In this document: positions 8,378 through 16,084 of the stretch, piece by piece
How positions within the stretch are numbered: the stretch's first letter is position 1
Layout of the letters: every line of letters begins with the position of its first letter
Source: Lysobacter antibioticus
GTDB lineage: Bacteria > Pseudomonadota > Gammaproteobacteria > Xanthomonadales > Xanthomonadaceae
Assembly (NCBI RefSeq): GCF_001442535.1
Contig: NZ_CP013141.1
Location: forward strand, 2,761,538 to 2,825,537
Reading direction: 5' to 3'
Length of the DNA: 64,000 nucleotides
The notes under the pieces: generated by a model
The model's input: only the letters and a program-made list of their open reading frames with translations
Told to the model about the DNA's origin: nothing
Databases searched by the model: none
Program-made: the position numbers and the translations under genes

Positions 8378-10177
8378 TTACCGCCCAATAGATGGGCCTC
8401 GTGCGAGCTCCTCCTGCCCTTGGGTTTGCACGGGCACGGCGGGCTGCGTAGCCATCCGCTCGTTTAACGCGTCTACTTTTGCGAATGACGCATTTTCTGG
8501 CGTTCGCGTGGCCTCTTCGGTCTTCATGTGCGCGCGGACATGGGCCGGATCGTCCAGCCGGCCTTGCACGACGAAGACGTTTTCGCCCGCGGCAACGCGG
8601 TCGGTCTTCTGACTGAACACCACATGGTCGACGCGGGTCAGCCCGGCCTCCTTCGACAGAGCCAACAGACTCGCGCTCAGCCGTTCGCTGTCCTGATCCC
8701 ACTGGCGGCCGTGTTGCTGATCTTGGGCCAGCACGAGATCTCGAATCTGTCCGTACAGCCGGTGGTCTGGGTGCGAGGGCTGCGTCGGATCGCCAGGCTT
8801 GGCAGCATCAGCCAAGACGTCGGATACCGGTTCGAGTGGGATGTGCTGGTTCAAATTAGCGCCGTTGCGCGTATGGTCGAAATGGCGAAGAACGGGCGGC
8901 GATTCGCTGCTGTCGTAATACGGCTGACGTTCTTGCGGCCGGGGATCGACCCGCAGCCCCAGCCGCTCTATGAGATCTTCTTCCAAGCCCAGTGCCGCCA
9001 TGTTCAGCTGCATCCGCGGTTCGACCCCACCGACCGTTCTCGCAGCTCTTCTATCGAGGGTAATGAGTTCTTCGATCGCGTTCCGCCCGTAGTAGTTGGG
9101 GTAGTTGGATTCCTTATGCGGCCCCAACCCTACCCGGTCGGCGGACTCGGCCAGTCCTTTTTTGGACGCACGGTCGAAGTAGTTCTTTCCCATCGCCTCG
9201 ATGTTCTCGGCGGAAGGCGTGACCGACCCATCATCATTGAACCTCAGCCCGGATCGCCCAAGCGGGTTCAGGCTCGACGAATTAACCGTGACAAACAGAT
9301 AGGGTCGCGTACCTGTTAGTTTCTTCATACCGTCCAGGTCGAACGACGGGTTGTCCTTCTGCTTCATGCTCAACACGGCATTCCAACCGGCGATCTCGCC
9401 CTCCGCCTCATCCACGCGCGAGGCCCGAATGATCTTCGCGACAGGCTGCGTATAGTCGTTGACCGGCTCGCCGTCCCTAGCGATCTGACGCACTTCCGCC
9501 TTGAACTCGCTCCACGCCCCTTGCTTACGTTCGTGATTGAAGCCGTGCTGGATTTCGTGGCCGAAGGCGTAGACCATCGAGACCTGCTCGTACCCGCGAG
9601 GATTCGTTGCGGATATGGCTTGAAGCCGATGCGCTGGAATCAGCATGGCCTTGGCGTCGCCATCGTAGGCCGCGCCCATGCCTTGATCCCCAGCCAGAAC
9701 CGTGAAGCTTTTCAGGTGCGGCTCTGGCCTGGCATTGATGGCCTCTGCGGTGCGCTGGAGCAACAGCGGCGACGCCCCCAGTGTCTGCTGCAAGTTACTG
9801 ACCATCTCCTGGGATACGCGCGCAGCTCGGCCTTGACTGTCCACGTACTCGCTGTTGCCGAAACGCAGGGACATTTCCTGAAGCTTCAGCGCCGTGTGCA
9901 ATGAGGCAGCCGTACCGTGCTCCGCCGATGAGAGGGCATCAGGCGGCAGCCGCATGGTCCCGCTGACGATATCCGTTCTGCCGACAAGATCGTCCTGAAC
10001 AGATTCAAGAGCGAAGGAGCGCAGGGTTCCTTGCTTGGCTGCGTCGTTCAGACCTCTTAGCAGCGTCTCATCCGCCTGCAAAGATCGACGCAACTGTTCA
10101 GCTTGAGCCATCGTTATCCCAGGCTGCGCAGCGAACGCGTCGATTGCAGCATCCAGCTGCCGATTCATCCCTGCCAT
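8378..10177 (-). CDS. XVIPCD-domain T4SS effector with HExxH metallopeptidase-like core (paralogue)
   Basis: 599 residues from the ATG at 10177, chosen because it gives the same 2-base spacing to the upstream immunity stop as in the paralogous pair at 5.5 kb. The N-terminus 'QLDAAIDAFAAQPGITMAQ' is shared with the other effector. HEIQHGFNH lies at residues 207-215, and 'VDEAEGEIAGWNAVL' follows. The C-terminus is a clear XVIPCD: 'HPDHRLYGQI', 'LTRVDHVVFSQKTDRVAAGE', 'DDPAHVRAHMKTEEA' and a Gln-containing tail. Similarity to the first effector runs over the full length. A toxic metallopeptidase delivered by a T4SS is the best inference; the peptide target and the T4SS genes are outside the window. 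Confidence 0.86.
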   Translation of the reverse strand: MAGMNRQLDAAIDAFAAQPGITMAQAEQLRRSLQADETLLRGLNDAAKQGTLRSFALESVQDDLVGRTDIVSGTMRLPPDALSSAEHGTAASLHTALKLQEMSLRFGNSEYVDSQGRAARVSQEMVSNLQQTLGASPLLLQRTAEAINARPEPHLKSFTVLAGDQGMGAAYDGDAKAMLIPAHRLQAISATNPRGYEQVSMVYAFGHEIQHGFNHERKQGAWSEFKAEVRQIARDGEPVNDYTQPVAKIIRASRVDEAEGEIAGWNAVLSMKQKDNPSFDLDGMKKLTGTRPYLFVTVNSSSLNPLGRSGLRFNDDGSVTPSAENIEAMGKNYFDRASKKGLAESADRVGLGPHKESNYPNYYGRNAIEELITLDRRAARTVGGVEPRMQLNMAALGLEEDLIERLGLRVDPRPQERQPYYDSSESPPVLRHFDHTRNGANLNQHIPLEPVSDVLADAAKPGDPTQPSHPDHRLYGQIRDLVLAQDQQHGRQWDQDSERLSASLLALSKEAGLTRVDHVVFSQKTDRVAAGENVFVVQGRLDDPAHVRAHMKTEEATRTPENASFAKVDALNERMATQPAVPVQTQGQEELARGPSIGR

Positions 10178-10179
10178 GC

Positions 10180-10956
10180 TCAGTCCGCCGAAGTGATCAT
10201 CAATTGGCCGATGCACAGACGCGGCACAGCGGACTGCTCCCCAGGGGCATCCGAAGCGAGCACCGCCATCACATCGACGCGGTCGCGGCGAAAGATGTAA
10301 GCGAGCGGCTGACCTATCCCGTCTTCATCGACCCGCATCATGAAGCCATCATCTTTTAGTTTTTTAGCCACCACATCCAACTCCAACCCGCACAGCGGCT
10401 CTCCGGCCGGCGGGGCATCGCCGTCGTACGCATAGTTCAGTTCGACCGCTTTGGGTAGCTTGTCGCCACGATAGACGACGCTGTAGAACCAGGGCGAATC
10501 CGGTAATTTGATGATCAGTCCATGAGCATTACCCCGGGGCTCGTACTTCAGTGGGAGCCCGGTCTTGGCTGCTACTTCATCCACGGTCAAACCATCGGTG
10601 GTCTTCAAACCATCCAACAGTCGAAGCACCCGATTGCCGACCTCCGACGGGGTCAGCTCGGGATATTCGGCGGACGAACTCGGTCGAAACGGCTCCTTTG
10701 ACGTCATGTCGTGTGGCTCCTTGTGTGGGGTGGAGGGCCTGGCCGTTGGCTCGTGCGCACACGCGCTGCCCAATACCAGGAGCGTCGCCGCTAACAAGGA
10801 GCGTGACGCACGGTGGATTGCGGAGCTCGCGCGTGCCGGGCCGAGATCCGCCTGGATCTGCTGAGGCTCGGGTGCCGGCGCAATTGCGCGAAGCGCCCTG
10901 AATCGTGCGGCCAAACGGGCCGATAATTGAAACGGACGTAACTGAAATTTGCGCAT
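10180..10956 (-). CDS. immunity-type lipoprotein (subtype 2), possibly with altered N-terminus
   Basis: Reading from the ATG at 10956 gives 258 residues. The usual signal-peptide-like stretch 'SRSLLAATLLVLGSACAHEP' with a lipobox-like G-S-A-C starts only about 55 residues in. No ATG lies directly before that stretch, so either the protein has a long basic leader or the original start was lost when the DNA upstream was rearranged. The mature domain ('AEYPELTPSEVGNRVLRLLD', 'LPDSPWFYSVVYRGDKLPKA', 'LCIGQLMITSAD') is subtype 2. It is directly coupled to the effector starting 3 bases downstream, so it is the likely cognate immunity protein. Confidence 0.7.
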   Translation of the reverse strand: MRKFQLRPFQLSARLAARFRALRAIAPAPEPQQIQADLGPARASSAIHRASRSLLAATLLVLGSACAHEPTARPSTPHKEPHDMTSKEPFRPSSSAEYPELTPSEVGNRVLRLLDGLKTTDGLTVDEVAAKTGLPLKYEPRGNAHGLIIKLPDSPWFYSVVYRGDKLPKAVELNYAYDGDAPPAGEPLCGLELDVVAKKLKDDGFMMRVDEDGIGQPLAYIFRRDRVDVMAVLASDAPGEQSAVPRLCIGQLMITSAD

Positions 10957-11280
10957 TCCATGCACCGCTCGCTTTGCAGACGAAGCGAGCATAAGCGAAC
11001 CCGCCAGCAACGAACAGAGAACCAAGAGCCGTTCGCCTTCAGGACACATAGACACTCTCTGAAGTCTGGGCGGCGTAGTGCGGAAGCTGCGCATGCCCTT
11101 CCGGTAGAGTTTTCGGCACTCATGCGACAGAACTGCATCCTGCTCGCCTTCGCCGGTCGGTCCTTGAAGTGGGTTACCGCCTCGCGCTGCATGGTTTTGT
11201 TGGGCAAGGTCCGCAGTTACGCCTGGCTGGACCGCGAAGCGGTGGATGGCTGCCTGCAGCTGAGCATTCGCCTGGGACAT
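10957..11280 (-). pseudogene. N-terminal stub of a decayed third XVIPCD-type effector
   Basis: An ATG at 11278-11280, spaced from the preceding immunity stop as in the intact pairs, begins MSQANAQLQAAIHRFAVQPG followed by VTADLAQQ. This matches the N-termini of both intact effectors (Q-L-x-x-A-I...A-x-Q-P-G-[VI]-T). After about 28 codons the similarity ends and no HExxH or XVIPCD remains before the next immunity gene. I read this as a deletion or insertion that removed the effector body. The ~240 bases that follow were not recognised. Confidence 0.72.
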
Positions 11281-11281
11281 G

Positions 11282-11968
11282 TCACTTCGCTCCGCGGACC
11301 GAGATCGACTCCACGCAGTAATGCGTCTCCTCGGCCTGCGTCGAGCGTGCCTGTTCGCGATAGCCGACTGACACGTCAAGCTCACCGCGGTAGAAGTGGT
11401 ACTCCACCACGTTGCCGTGCATGTCGTAGGTTGGCGTCATCACGAAGCCCATGCCCTTGAGCACCGCCGCATAGCCATCAAAATCCAAGCCACAGACCGG
11501 GGCCATATCCGCACCCGGGTTGGCCGGGTTGTTGAACTCCACGCTAGCGGTTTTCCAACCCGCTGCGGGGCTTTGATAATAGTTCAGCCCGTAGTACCAG
11601 CCCGACTTGGGCTCGTGAAGGGTGAACGAGTGGACCTTGCCGGCCGATACGTACTTCAAAGGCAGGCCGGTCTGGGCAGCCACGTACCCCGGCGCCAGCG
11701 CGTCCACCGTCTTAAGCCCGTCGACCAGCTTCAGAAAGCGCCGTCCCATTTCCTCCGATGTGATCTCCGGGTAGTCGCTGGCAAGACTCGGCTTGAAAGT
11801 ATCGGACAAGGTCCTAGCGGCAGATTCCGAAGACCGGTGAGCGGTCTTCGCCTTCGACGGTGCTTGCACGCAGGCCGCTAATGCGAGGCAGGCGGCGGGC
11901 AATGCGCATAGCGCAAGCCATCGCGGCGGCAATGATCGCTTCATGCGTATGGTTTGCGGCCCGTCCAT
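11282..11968 (-). CDS. immunity-type lipoprotein (subtype 1), orphaned from its effector
   Basis: 228 residues. The N-terminus MDGPQTIRMKRSLPPRW leads into a hydrophobic core ending 'CLALAAC', a canonical lipobox. The mature domain ('SDYPEITSEEMGRRFLKLVD', 'YVSAGKVHSFTLHEPKSGWY', 'HYCVESISVRGAK') is subtype 1, closest to the protein at 5549-6214. Its leader and upstream DNA are closest to the subtype 2 gene at 6231-6914, which suggests recombination between modules. The effector gene that should follow is only a stub, so this protein may persist as protection against relatives' toxins. Confidence 0.77.
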   Translation of the reverse strand: MDGPQTIRMKRSLPPRWLALCALPAACLALAACVQAPSKAKTAHRSSESAARTLSDTFKPSLASDYPEITSEEMGRRFLKLVDGLKTVDALAPGYVAAQTGLPLKYVSAGKVHSFTLHEPKSGWYYGLNYYQSPAAGWKTASVEFNNPANPGADMAPVCGLDFDGYAAVLKGMGFVMTPTYDMHGNVVEYHFYRGELDVSVGYREQARSTQAEETHYCVESISVRGAK

Positions 11969-12026
11969 GCCTGCCTAATGCCTATGATCTCGGAATCAAG
12001 GCCGAGGTTACGTCAGCCCTTGCCCC

Positions 12027-12102
12027 GGAAACAATGCGTATTTCGATAAACCGCACCGATAGCCGGATCTGTCTACAAAGAATCGAGAACTAAGCACACT
12101 TG
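12027..12102 (-). repeat. duplicated upstream region, copy 2
   Basis: Second copy of the segment described at 6970-7045, here upstream of the immunity gene starting at 11968. Both copies are 76 bases long and have matching ends. Confidence 0.75.
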
Positions 12103-12248
12103 CACGCCATCATTAGAGATCCGTTATTGATCAGACCTTCGCCCCAGACTATTCCAAGTCGAAACTCTGGGTTGCGCTATTCTTCAGTATCGATACCGCT
12201 GTGCAATTTGAAGCTAGTTCGGCCGTCTTCCGGATTACTAATCCGCTC

Positions 12249-12710
12249 CTAGATGGCGTTCAGAATAAGATCAGCTAGCGCCCTCTCACCCATGCGGCCT
12301 GCCGCCTTTCTCACTGCCACCATAAGAGCTGAGGGTGCTTCAATTTCGGCATGGAGATATAGCGAACAGCCTGTTTTGAATATGAAATGCTGTTCAAGGT
12401 GTTCTAGCTCTACGGCGACCTTCTTTGCAGGTTGGCCCAAGCTGTTTAGCTCTATGTACCGAATGACAGCCAACGTTGCTAAGTTGGTGCCAAACGTCTC
12501 AATCTCTCGATTCGGATCACCCTGCCAGCGGACTCGAACCCAGCCCTGCTCTTCATCAGGGTCGACACCGGCAGCTGCTTCATCGACCGGAAGGACTAGC
12601 GTTCCATCCGTCAGAGAACGAGCACACCAGGTATCTCCAACCTGCTCAGGCTCATACAGCGGCATCAGGTTCGCAATGAAACCTACGATTGCTGCACTCT
12701 TAGACGTCAT
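12249..12710 (-). CDS. hypothetical protein
   Basis: 153 residues starting MTSKSAAIVGFIANLMPLYE. It has no signal peptide or membrane segment. Features are an acidic stretch 'EAAAGVDPDEEQGWVRVRW', a C-terminal half 'HLEQHFIFKTGCSLYLHAEI' and a helical end 'RMGERALADLILNAI'. I do not recognise the family. It is followed (in its direction) by nothing before the effector cluster and lies just downstream of the truncated XRE gene, from which it is separated by 33 bases, so the two may be cotranscribed. The base composition is lower in GC than the surrounding core genes. Confidence 0.55.
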   Translation of the reverse strand: MTSKSAAIVGFIANLMPLYEPEQVGDTWCARSLTDGTLVLPVDEAAAGVDPDEEQGWVRVRWQGDPNREIETFGTNLATLAVIRYIELNSLGQPAKKVAVELEHLEQHFIFKTGCSLYLHAEIEAPSALMVAVRKAAGRMGERALADLILNAI

Positions 12711-12743
12711 CTTAGATGTCCTTATCTCAATGGTGCCTGCATC

Positions 12744-12998
12744 TTAGCCGCGCGACTTAGAAGGAGGAAATATGTGCTGCTTGATCTGCGCCAGGGTCCT
12801 GCGCTGCTGCCCTTCTGATAGCAGCCCAAAGGCGAGCACCATTTGCGCGAGCAAGTCCGAGTCTGCAAACAGGTAGGCGATCGGCACTCGCAGCTCGTCC
12901 GCGATGCGTTGCAAGATTGCTAGCTCGGGCTCGTCGCCCGGCTTTAAGTACCGGACGAATCGGGCATTTGCGAGACGGGTATTCAGGGCAGCATCCAT
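12744..12998 (-). CDS. truncated XRE-type regulator
   Basis: 84 residues from the ATG at 12998. 'FVRYLKPGDEPELAILQRIA' through 'LLAQMVLAFGLLSEGQQRR' aligns with the C-terminal two thirds of the intact XRE protein at 14892-15245 ('INRYEKAVHDADLATARRIA' ... 'MAEAILTLGLLSKPEQRK'). The first helices of the DNA-binding domain are missing, and no in-frame upstream sequence restores them. It diverges from another XRE gene at 13135. It may be a remnant, or a dimerisation-only protein. Confidence 0.5.
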   Translation of the reverse strand: MDAALNTRLANARFVRYLKPGDEPELAILQRIADELRVPIAYLFADSDLLAQMVLAFGLLSEGQQRRTLAQIKQHIFPPSKSRG

Positions 12999-13134
12999 GC
13001 GTCCAGTCCTCAGTGAGCCGGCGACTAAGGCCGGATATGTCCAGATCGGACACATCGCAACTTTCCAATATGGCAGCACCAAAGTCAACCGTTTTGGAAA
13101 GGAAAGTCCTTGCCGATTTAGTCAGACTCCGGCC

Positions 13135-13494
13135 ATGGATACTTTCGGTTCCAGGTTGCGAGGCCTGCGCGAAGCGCGCGGCTGGTCTCAGGAGAAGCTG
13201 GGCTTCGAACTCGAAGTCACGGGCGCGACTGTCTCTAAGTGGGAGACCGGGCGGGCCGAGCCGAATCTGGGACACCTTGAGCTGTTCCTGCAGGTGTTCG
13301 CCCAGGACAACGTGACGCTGGATTGGCTGATCACGGGGAAGAAGTCCGGCTCGGCGAAGACCGATAAGGCCCGCAAAGCCAGTGAGCCTTCCCCCCGGGC
13401 GGCGGACAGTCAGGACGAGCAGGCATTGCTAGCCCGCTACCGTCGACTGCCGGCCAAGAAGCAGAAGATGTTGCTTGGCCTGTTGGAAGACTAA
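13135..13494 (+). CDS. XRE-family transcriptional regulator
   Basis: 119 residues from the ATG at 13135. The helix-turn-helix lies at residues about 4-60: 'GSRLRGLREARGWSQEKLGF' then 'TGATVSKWETGRAEPN', a textbook HTH_3 with K-W-E-x-G-x. The C-terminal part has a Ser/Lys linker and ends 'ARYRRLPAKKQKMLLGLLED', as in phage-type Cro/CI-like regulators. It is divergent from the truncated XRE gene and 45 bases upstream of the HNH endonuclease gene, so it is likely to control that gene. The spacer to 12998 contains short CTTTCCAA/TTGGAAAG repeats that could be operator half-sites. Confidence 0.82.
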   Translation: MDTFGSRLRGLREARGWSQEKLGFELEVTGATVSKWETGRAEPNLGHLELFLQVFAQDNVTLDWLITGKKSGSAKTDKARKASEPSPRAADSQDEQALLARYRRLPAKKQKMLLGLLED

Positions 13495-13538
13495 ACACCT
13501 CTCCGCCCCGCATCGGACGCAACCATGGCGAAGCCCCA

Positions 13539-14480
13539 GTGATCGACCTCCCTTTTGAAGTTGGTGCGCTGTATCACCGCGGCAACGAAATTCATGGCTT
13601 GCTAGGGGGCCAACGGCAAGGCGGCATCTCCACGCCGAAGGACCAGCCCTTCATCATTGCCTTCACCGGCGAGGCCGGTAAGTCGCACGGTTATGACGAC
13701 TTCTGGGATGACGAACGCGTCTTCCACTACTTTGGCGAAGGCCAAAGCGGCGACATGCAATACACCAGCGGCAACTGGGCCATTGAGAACCATGTAGCCG
13801 ACGGCAAGCGACTGCTGTTGTTTCAGATGATGGGACGGGGCAAGCCGTATCGTTACCTCGGCGAGTTCGTCAGTCAGTCCTCCTATCTGAGGCCCAACAC
13901 ACCGGACACCGGCGGCTCTTTGCGTACCGCGATCGTCTTTCGCCTCGTCCCGGTTGAAGACGGCGCCTTCTTTGCCGGTAATAAGATCGCGGAGCCCCAG
14001 GCCCCATATCAGACGCTCGACAGTACGGTTTCTTCGCAGCTGGTTGAAGTTCGCAACAAGCAGACGCTGTTCCGCAGGCGTCTGCTCGGCATCGAGAAGC
14101 AGTGCCGGCTCACCGGCATTCAAGATCTGCGCTTCCTTCGCGCCAGCCACATCAAGCCGTGGGCCGCCTGCACGAGTGGCGACGAACGCACCGACGCCCA
14201 CAACGGCGTGCTGCTGACACCGCAAGCCGACCTGCTGTTTGACCGCGGCTGGATCACTTTCGAAGGCAAGGGCAGCCTCATCGTTACCAGCGACCTGCCG
14301 GCCGACGTGATAAAGCGGTTTGGTTTGAACCTGCGCCAGGGGCGGAACTGCGGCTTGTTTAGCGAGAAGCAGGGGGCTTACCTGGATTACCACCGCACGC
14401 AAGTGTTTGAGCGGCGCTACAAGGGGAGCCTCGATCCCATCGATGACCTCATGGGTGACCTAGTCGGCTCAATGCCCTGA
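13539..14480 (+). CDS. HNH endonuclease with McrA/SRA-like N-terminal domain
   Basis: 313 residues from a GTG at 13539; the nearby ATG at 13525 is in another frame and stops after five codons. The N-terminal half ('ALYHRGNEIHGLLGGQRQGG', 'GYDDFWDDERVFHYFGEGQS', 'GDMQYTSGNWAIENHVADGK') resembles the SRA-like modified-base-binding head of ScoMcrA-type enzymes. The C-terminal half is HNH_2: 'CRLTGIQDLRFLRASHIKPW' with His near residue 204, then 'DAHNGVLLTPQADLLFDRGW'. These features fit a modification-dependent (type IV-like) restriction nuclease. It lies 45 bases after an XRE regulator in an accessory segment. I am sure of the HNH part and less sure of the N-terminal assignment. Confidence 0.82.
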   Translation: MIDLPFEVGALYHRGNEIHGLLGGQRQGGISTPKDQPFIIAFTGEAGKSHGYDDFWDDERVFHYFGEGQSGDMQYTSGNWAIENHVADGKRLLLFQMMGRGKPYRYLGEFVSQSSYLRPNTPDTGGSLRTAIVFRLVPVEDGAFFAGNKIAEPQAPYQTLDSTVSSQLVEVRNKQTLFRRRLLGIEKQCRLTGIQDLRFLRASHIKPWAACTSGDERTDAHNGVLLTPQADLLFDRGWITFEGKGSLIVTSDLPADVIKRFGLNLRQGRNCGLFSEKQGAYLDYHRTQVFERRYKGSLDPIDDLMGDLVGSMP

Positions 14481-14491
14481 AGTTGGGCGGA

Positions 14492-14788
14492 TCAATCGCC
14501 GCTCTCGCCTCCGCTACCACAACCGCAAATCGAAGGGCCATCTTCCGAGTAGGCACCGTCGCCGGGGTATCGGTTCGGGTCGTGTTGCGAGAGGGCTAGA
14601 CCGACCTCGCATGCGTCGGTCCTCGCCAAGTGCACGCACACCGCGGCCCCGATGAGCGGCAACAACCAGATCAGGGCGAGCTGCCATCGCCGTTGAGCGG
14701 CCGAGAACCCGCCGCTGCGCAGCACCACCCAGGTCGCCGCCAGGTTGAGCATCACCAGGATGCCCAACACCGCTGCCTGCCATCCCAT
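14492..14788 (-). CDS. small membrane protein with two helices
   Basis: 98 residues from the ATG at 14788. Two hydrophobic helices lie at about residues 3-22 ('WQAAVLGILVMLNLAATWVV') and 34-54 ('WQLALIWLLPLIGAAVCVHL'). A polar Cys/Gly-rich tail ends 'ICGCGSGGESGD'. The second helix resembles the W-l-l-P-l-i-G of PLDc_N-type membrane anchors, but no nuclease domain follows. The function is unknown. It is convergent with the HNH gene. Confidence 0.5.
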   Translation of the reverse strand: MGWQAAVLGILVMLNLAATWVVLRSGGFSAAQRRWQLALIWLLPLIGAAVCVHLARTDACEVGLALSQHDPNRYPGDGAYSEDGPSICGCGSGGESGD

Positions 14789-14891
14789 AGCGTCACCTCG
14801 ATCAGGCCGATCCGATGCGCGCACTCTCGCTGTCGGCCGGGCGGCCGTCCATAACCCGAAGGCACTGCCCTGCCCGCTCGGTTTGCCCAGG

Positions 14892-15245
14892 TCAGGCCTT
14901 GCTGCGGGTGGCGACCGACTCGGTCAGCCGGGCCTTGAGGTCGGCCACGGCCTTGCGCTGCTCGGGTTTGGACAACAGGCCCAAGGTCAGGATGGCCTCG
15001 GCCATGGTGTCGGTTTCGGCGTAGAGGAAGGCGAGCGGGACGCCCAAGGCCTCGGCGATGCGGCGCGCGGTCGCCAGATCGGCGTCATGGACCGCCTTCT
15101 CGTAGCGGTTTATCCGCACGGCGGCGGTTTCTTGCGGCAAACCCACAGACATACCCAGCTCCTTCTGAGTGAGCCCGGCATCTTCCCTGGCCTGCTTCAA
15201 GCGCTGGGCAAAGATGGAGCGGGCGTCTACTTCGGTCTGGGCCAT
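14892..15245 (-). CDS. XRE-family transcriptional regulator
   Basis: 117 residues. The HTH spans residues about 10-66: 'FAQRLKQAREDAGLTQKELG' then 'VRINRYEKAVHDADLATARR'. The C-terminal helix 'MAEAILTLGLLSKPEQRKAV' is shared with the truncated regulator at 12744. A near-ideal palindrome (15278-15300) starts 33 bases upstream of its ATG, so it probably represses its own transcription. It is divergent from the two-gene cassette at 15476-17169 and may control that as well. Confidence 0.85.
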   Translation of the reverse strand: MAQTEVDARSIFAQRLKQAREDAGLTQKELGMSVGLPQETAAVRINRYEKAVHDADLATARRIAEALGVPLAFLYAETDTMAEAILTLGLLSKPEQRKAVADLKARLTESVATRSKA

Positions 15246-15277
15246 GTGGAGAAGGATGGCTTCAAACCGCTAGAGCG

Positions 15278-15300
15278 TAAATTACGTTAAACGTAATTTA
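15278..15300. promoter_or_regulatory. palindromic operator
   Basis: Two perfect 11-bp arms, TAAATTACGTT and AACGTAATTTA, flank a single central A. The site lies between the XRE repressor start (15245) and the divergent gene at 15476. Its size and symmetry fit a dimeric HTH repressor; the link to the adjacent repressor is inferred. Confidence 0.8.
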
Positions 15301-15475
15301 ATGTCTAGCTTTAGTGGATCTCTGACCGCGCTTTAAGGCTTTCATTCGAAAACATAGCGCGAAAGATGCTCAACCGGGCTGGATCTTCCCGATGGTGAGG
15401 CAGCCCCACGAAGGGGGTTGACGAATCGTAAATTTTGCACACAATAGGTTGACGATCACTGGATATCGCACAAAC

Positions 15476-16084
15476 ATGGCCATCAAGAGACCCTCCGATT
15501 TCCACCCAGGCTTGAAGGATGAGTATTTAACTCAGGTAGCTAACTGGCTGCTGGAAGAGTGGTATGCAACCGAAGATGACCTAATTCGGGAAACAGATAC
15601 CTCTTACACCAGAGGCACAACCCGATTTGGCCGTCAGTTACAGCGAATCGTGAACGAATATTTGTCAGGCCAGCACGACTGGCTTGGAATTGAGAATGGC
15701 AGCCTTGATCTCGTCTTCTCGATTTCTGGAATTCCGTGCCGATTTAGTAATGACAGTCTTGAGGCTCCGACTAAAAGAGCAGTACTGCAGGTTCACCCAT
15801 ATCAGATGAGCTTAATTGAAGATGCGCAGCCTGGGCAGGCTGTCAGATTCTGCTTCGTAATTGACCAAGGGTTTGGTGAAATCATAGAACCGAGGGCTGA
15901 ACTTCTTGGCTTCACCGCTTCTGGTAATTTGGCTTGTCGCTGGCAATCTGGGACCCTCGATCGCACGCTGATTGATATAAAAGCACCTCGCCCTGAAGCT
16001 GTTGAAGTCACCAAGCCGATGGTCACACCTAAGCGGCGAGATTATGACGTAGGTGACGATATCGATACATCCGCAGGACAATGA
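15476..16084 (+). CDS. hypothetical protein coupled to ImmA/IrrE protease
   Basis: 202 residues from the ATG at 15476; an upstream in-frame start at 15449 is less likely because no ribosome site precedes it. The sequence begins MAIKRPSDFHPGLKDEYLTQ and has 'WLLEEWYATEDDLIRETDTS' and a central beta-rich part 'FSISGIPCRFSNDSLEAPTK'. No signal or membrane segment is seen and I do not recognise the family. The stop overlaps the start of the next gene (ATGA), so the products are made together and may interact. Base composition is clearly more AT-rich than the core genes, which suggests acquisition. Confidence 0.65.
   Translation: MAIKRPSDFHPGLKDEYLTQVANWLLEEWYATEDDLIRETDTSYTRGTTRFGRQLQRIVNEYLSGQHDWLGIENGSLDLVFSISGIPCRFSNDSLEAPTKRAVLQVHPYQMSLIEDAQPGQAVRFCFVIDQGFGEIIEPRAELLGFTASGNLACRWQSGTLDRTLIDIKAPRPEAVEVTKPMVTPKRRDYDVGDDIDTSAGQ

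Noticed and set aside
13525..13542. ATG at 13525 as start of the HNH endonuclease
   Set aside because: It is out of frame with the endonuclease and stops after five codons; the GTG at 13539 is used.
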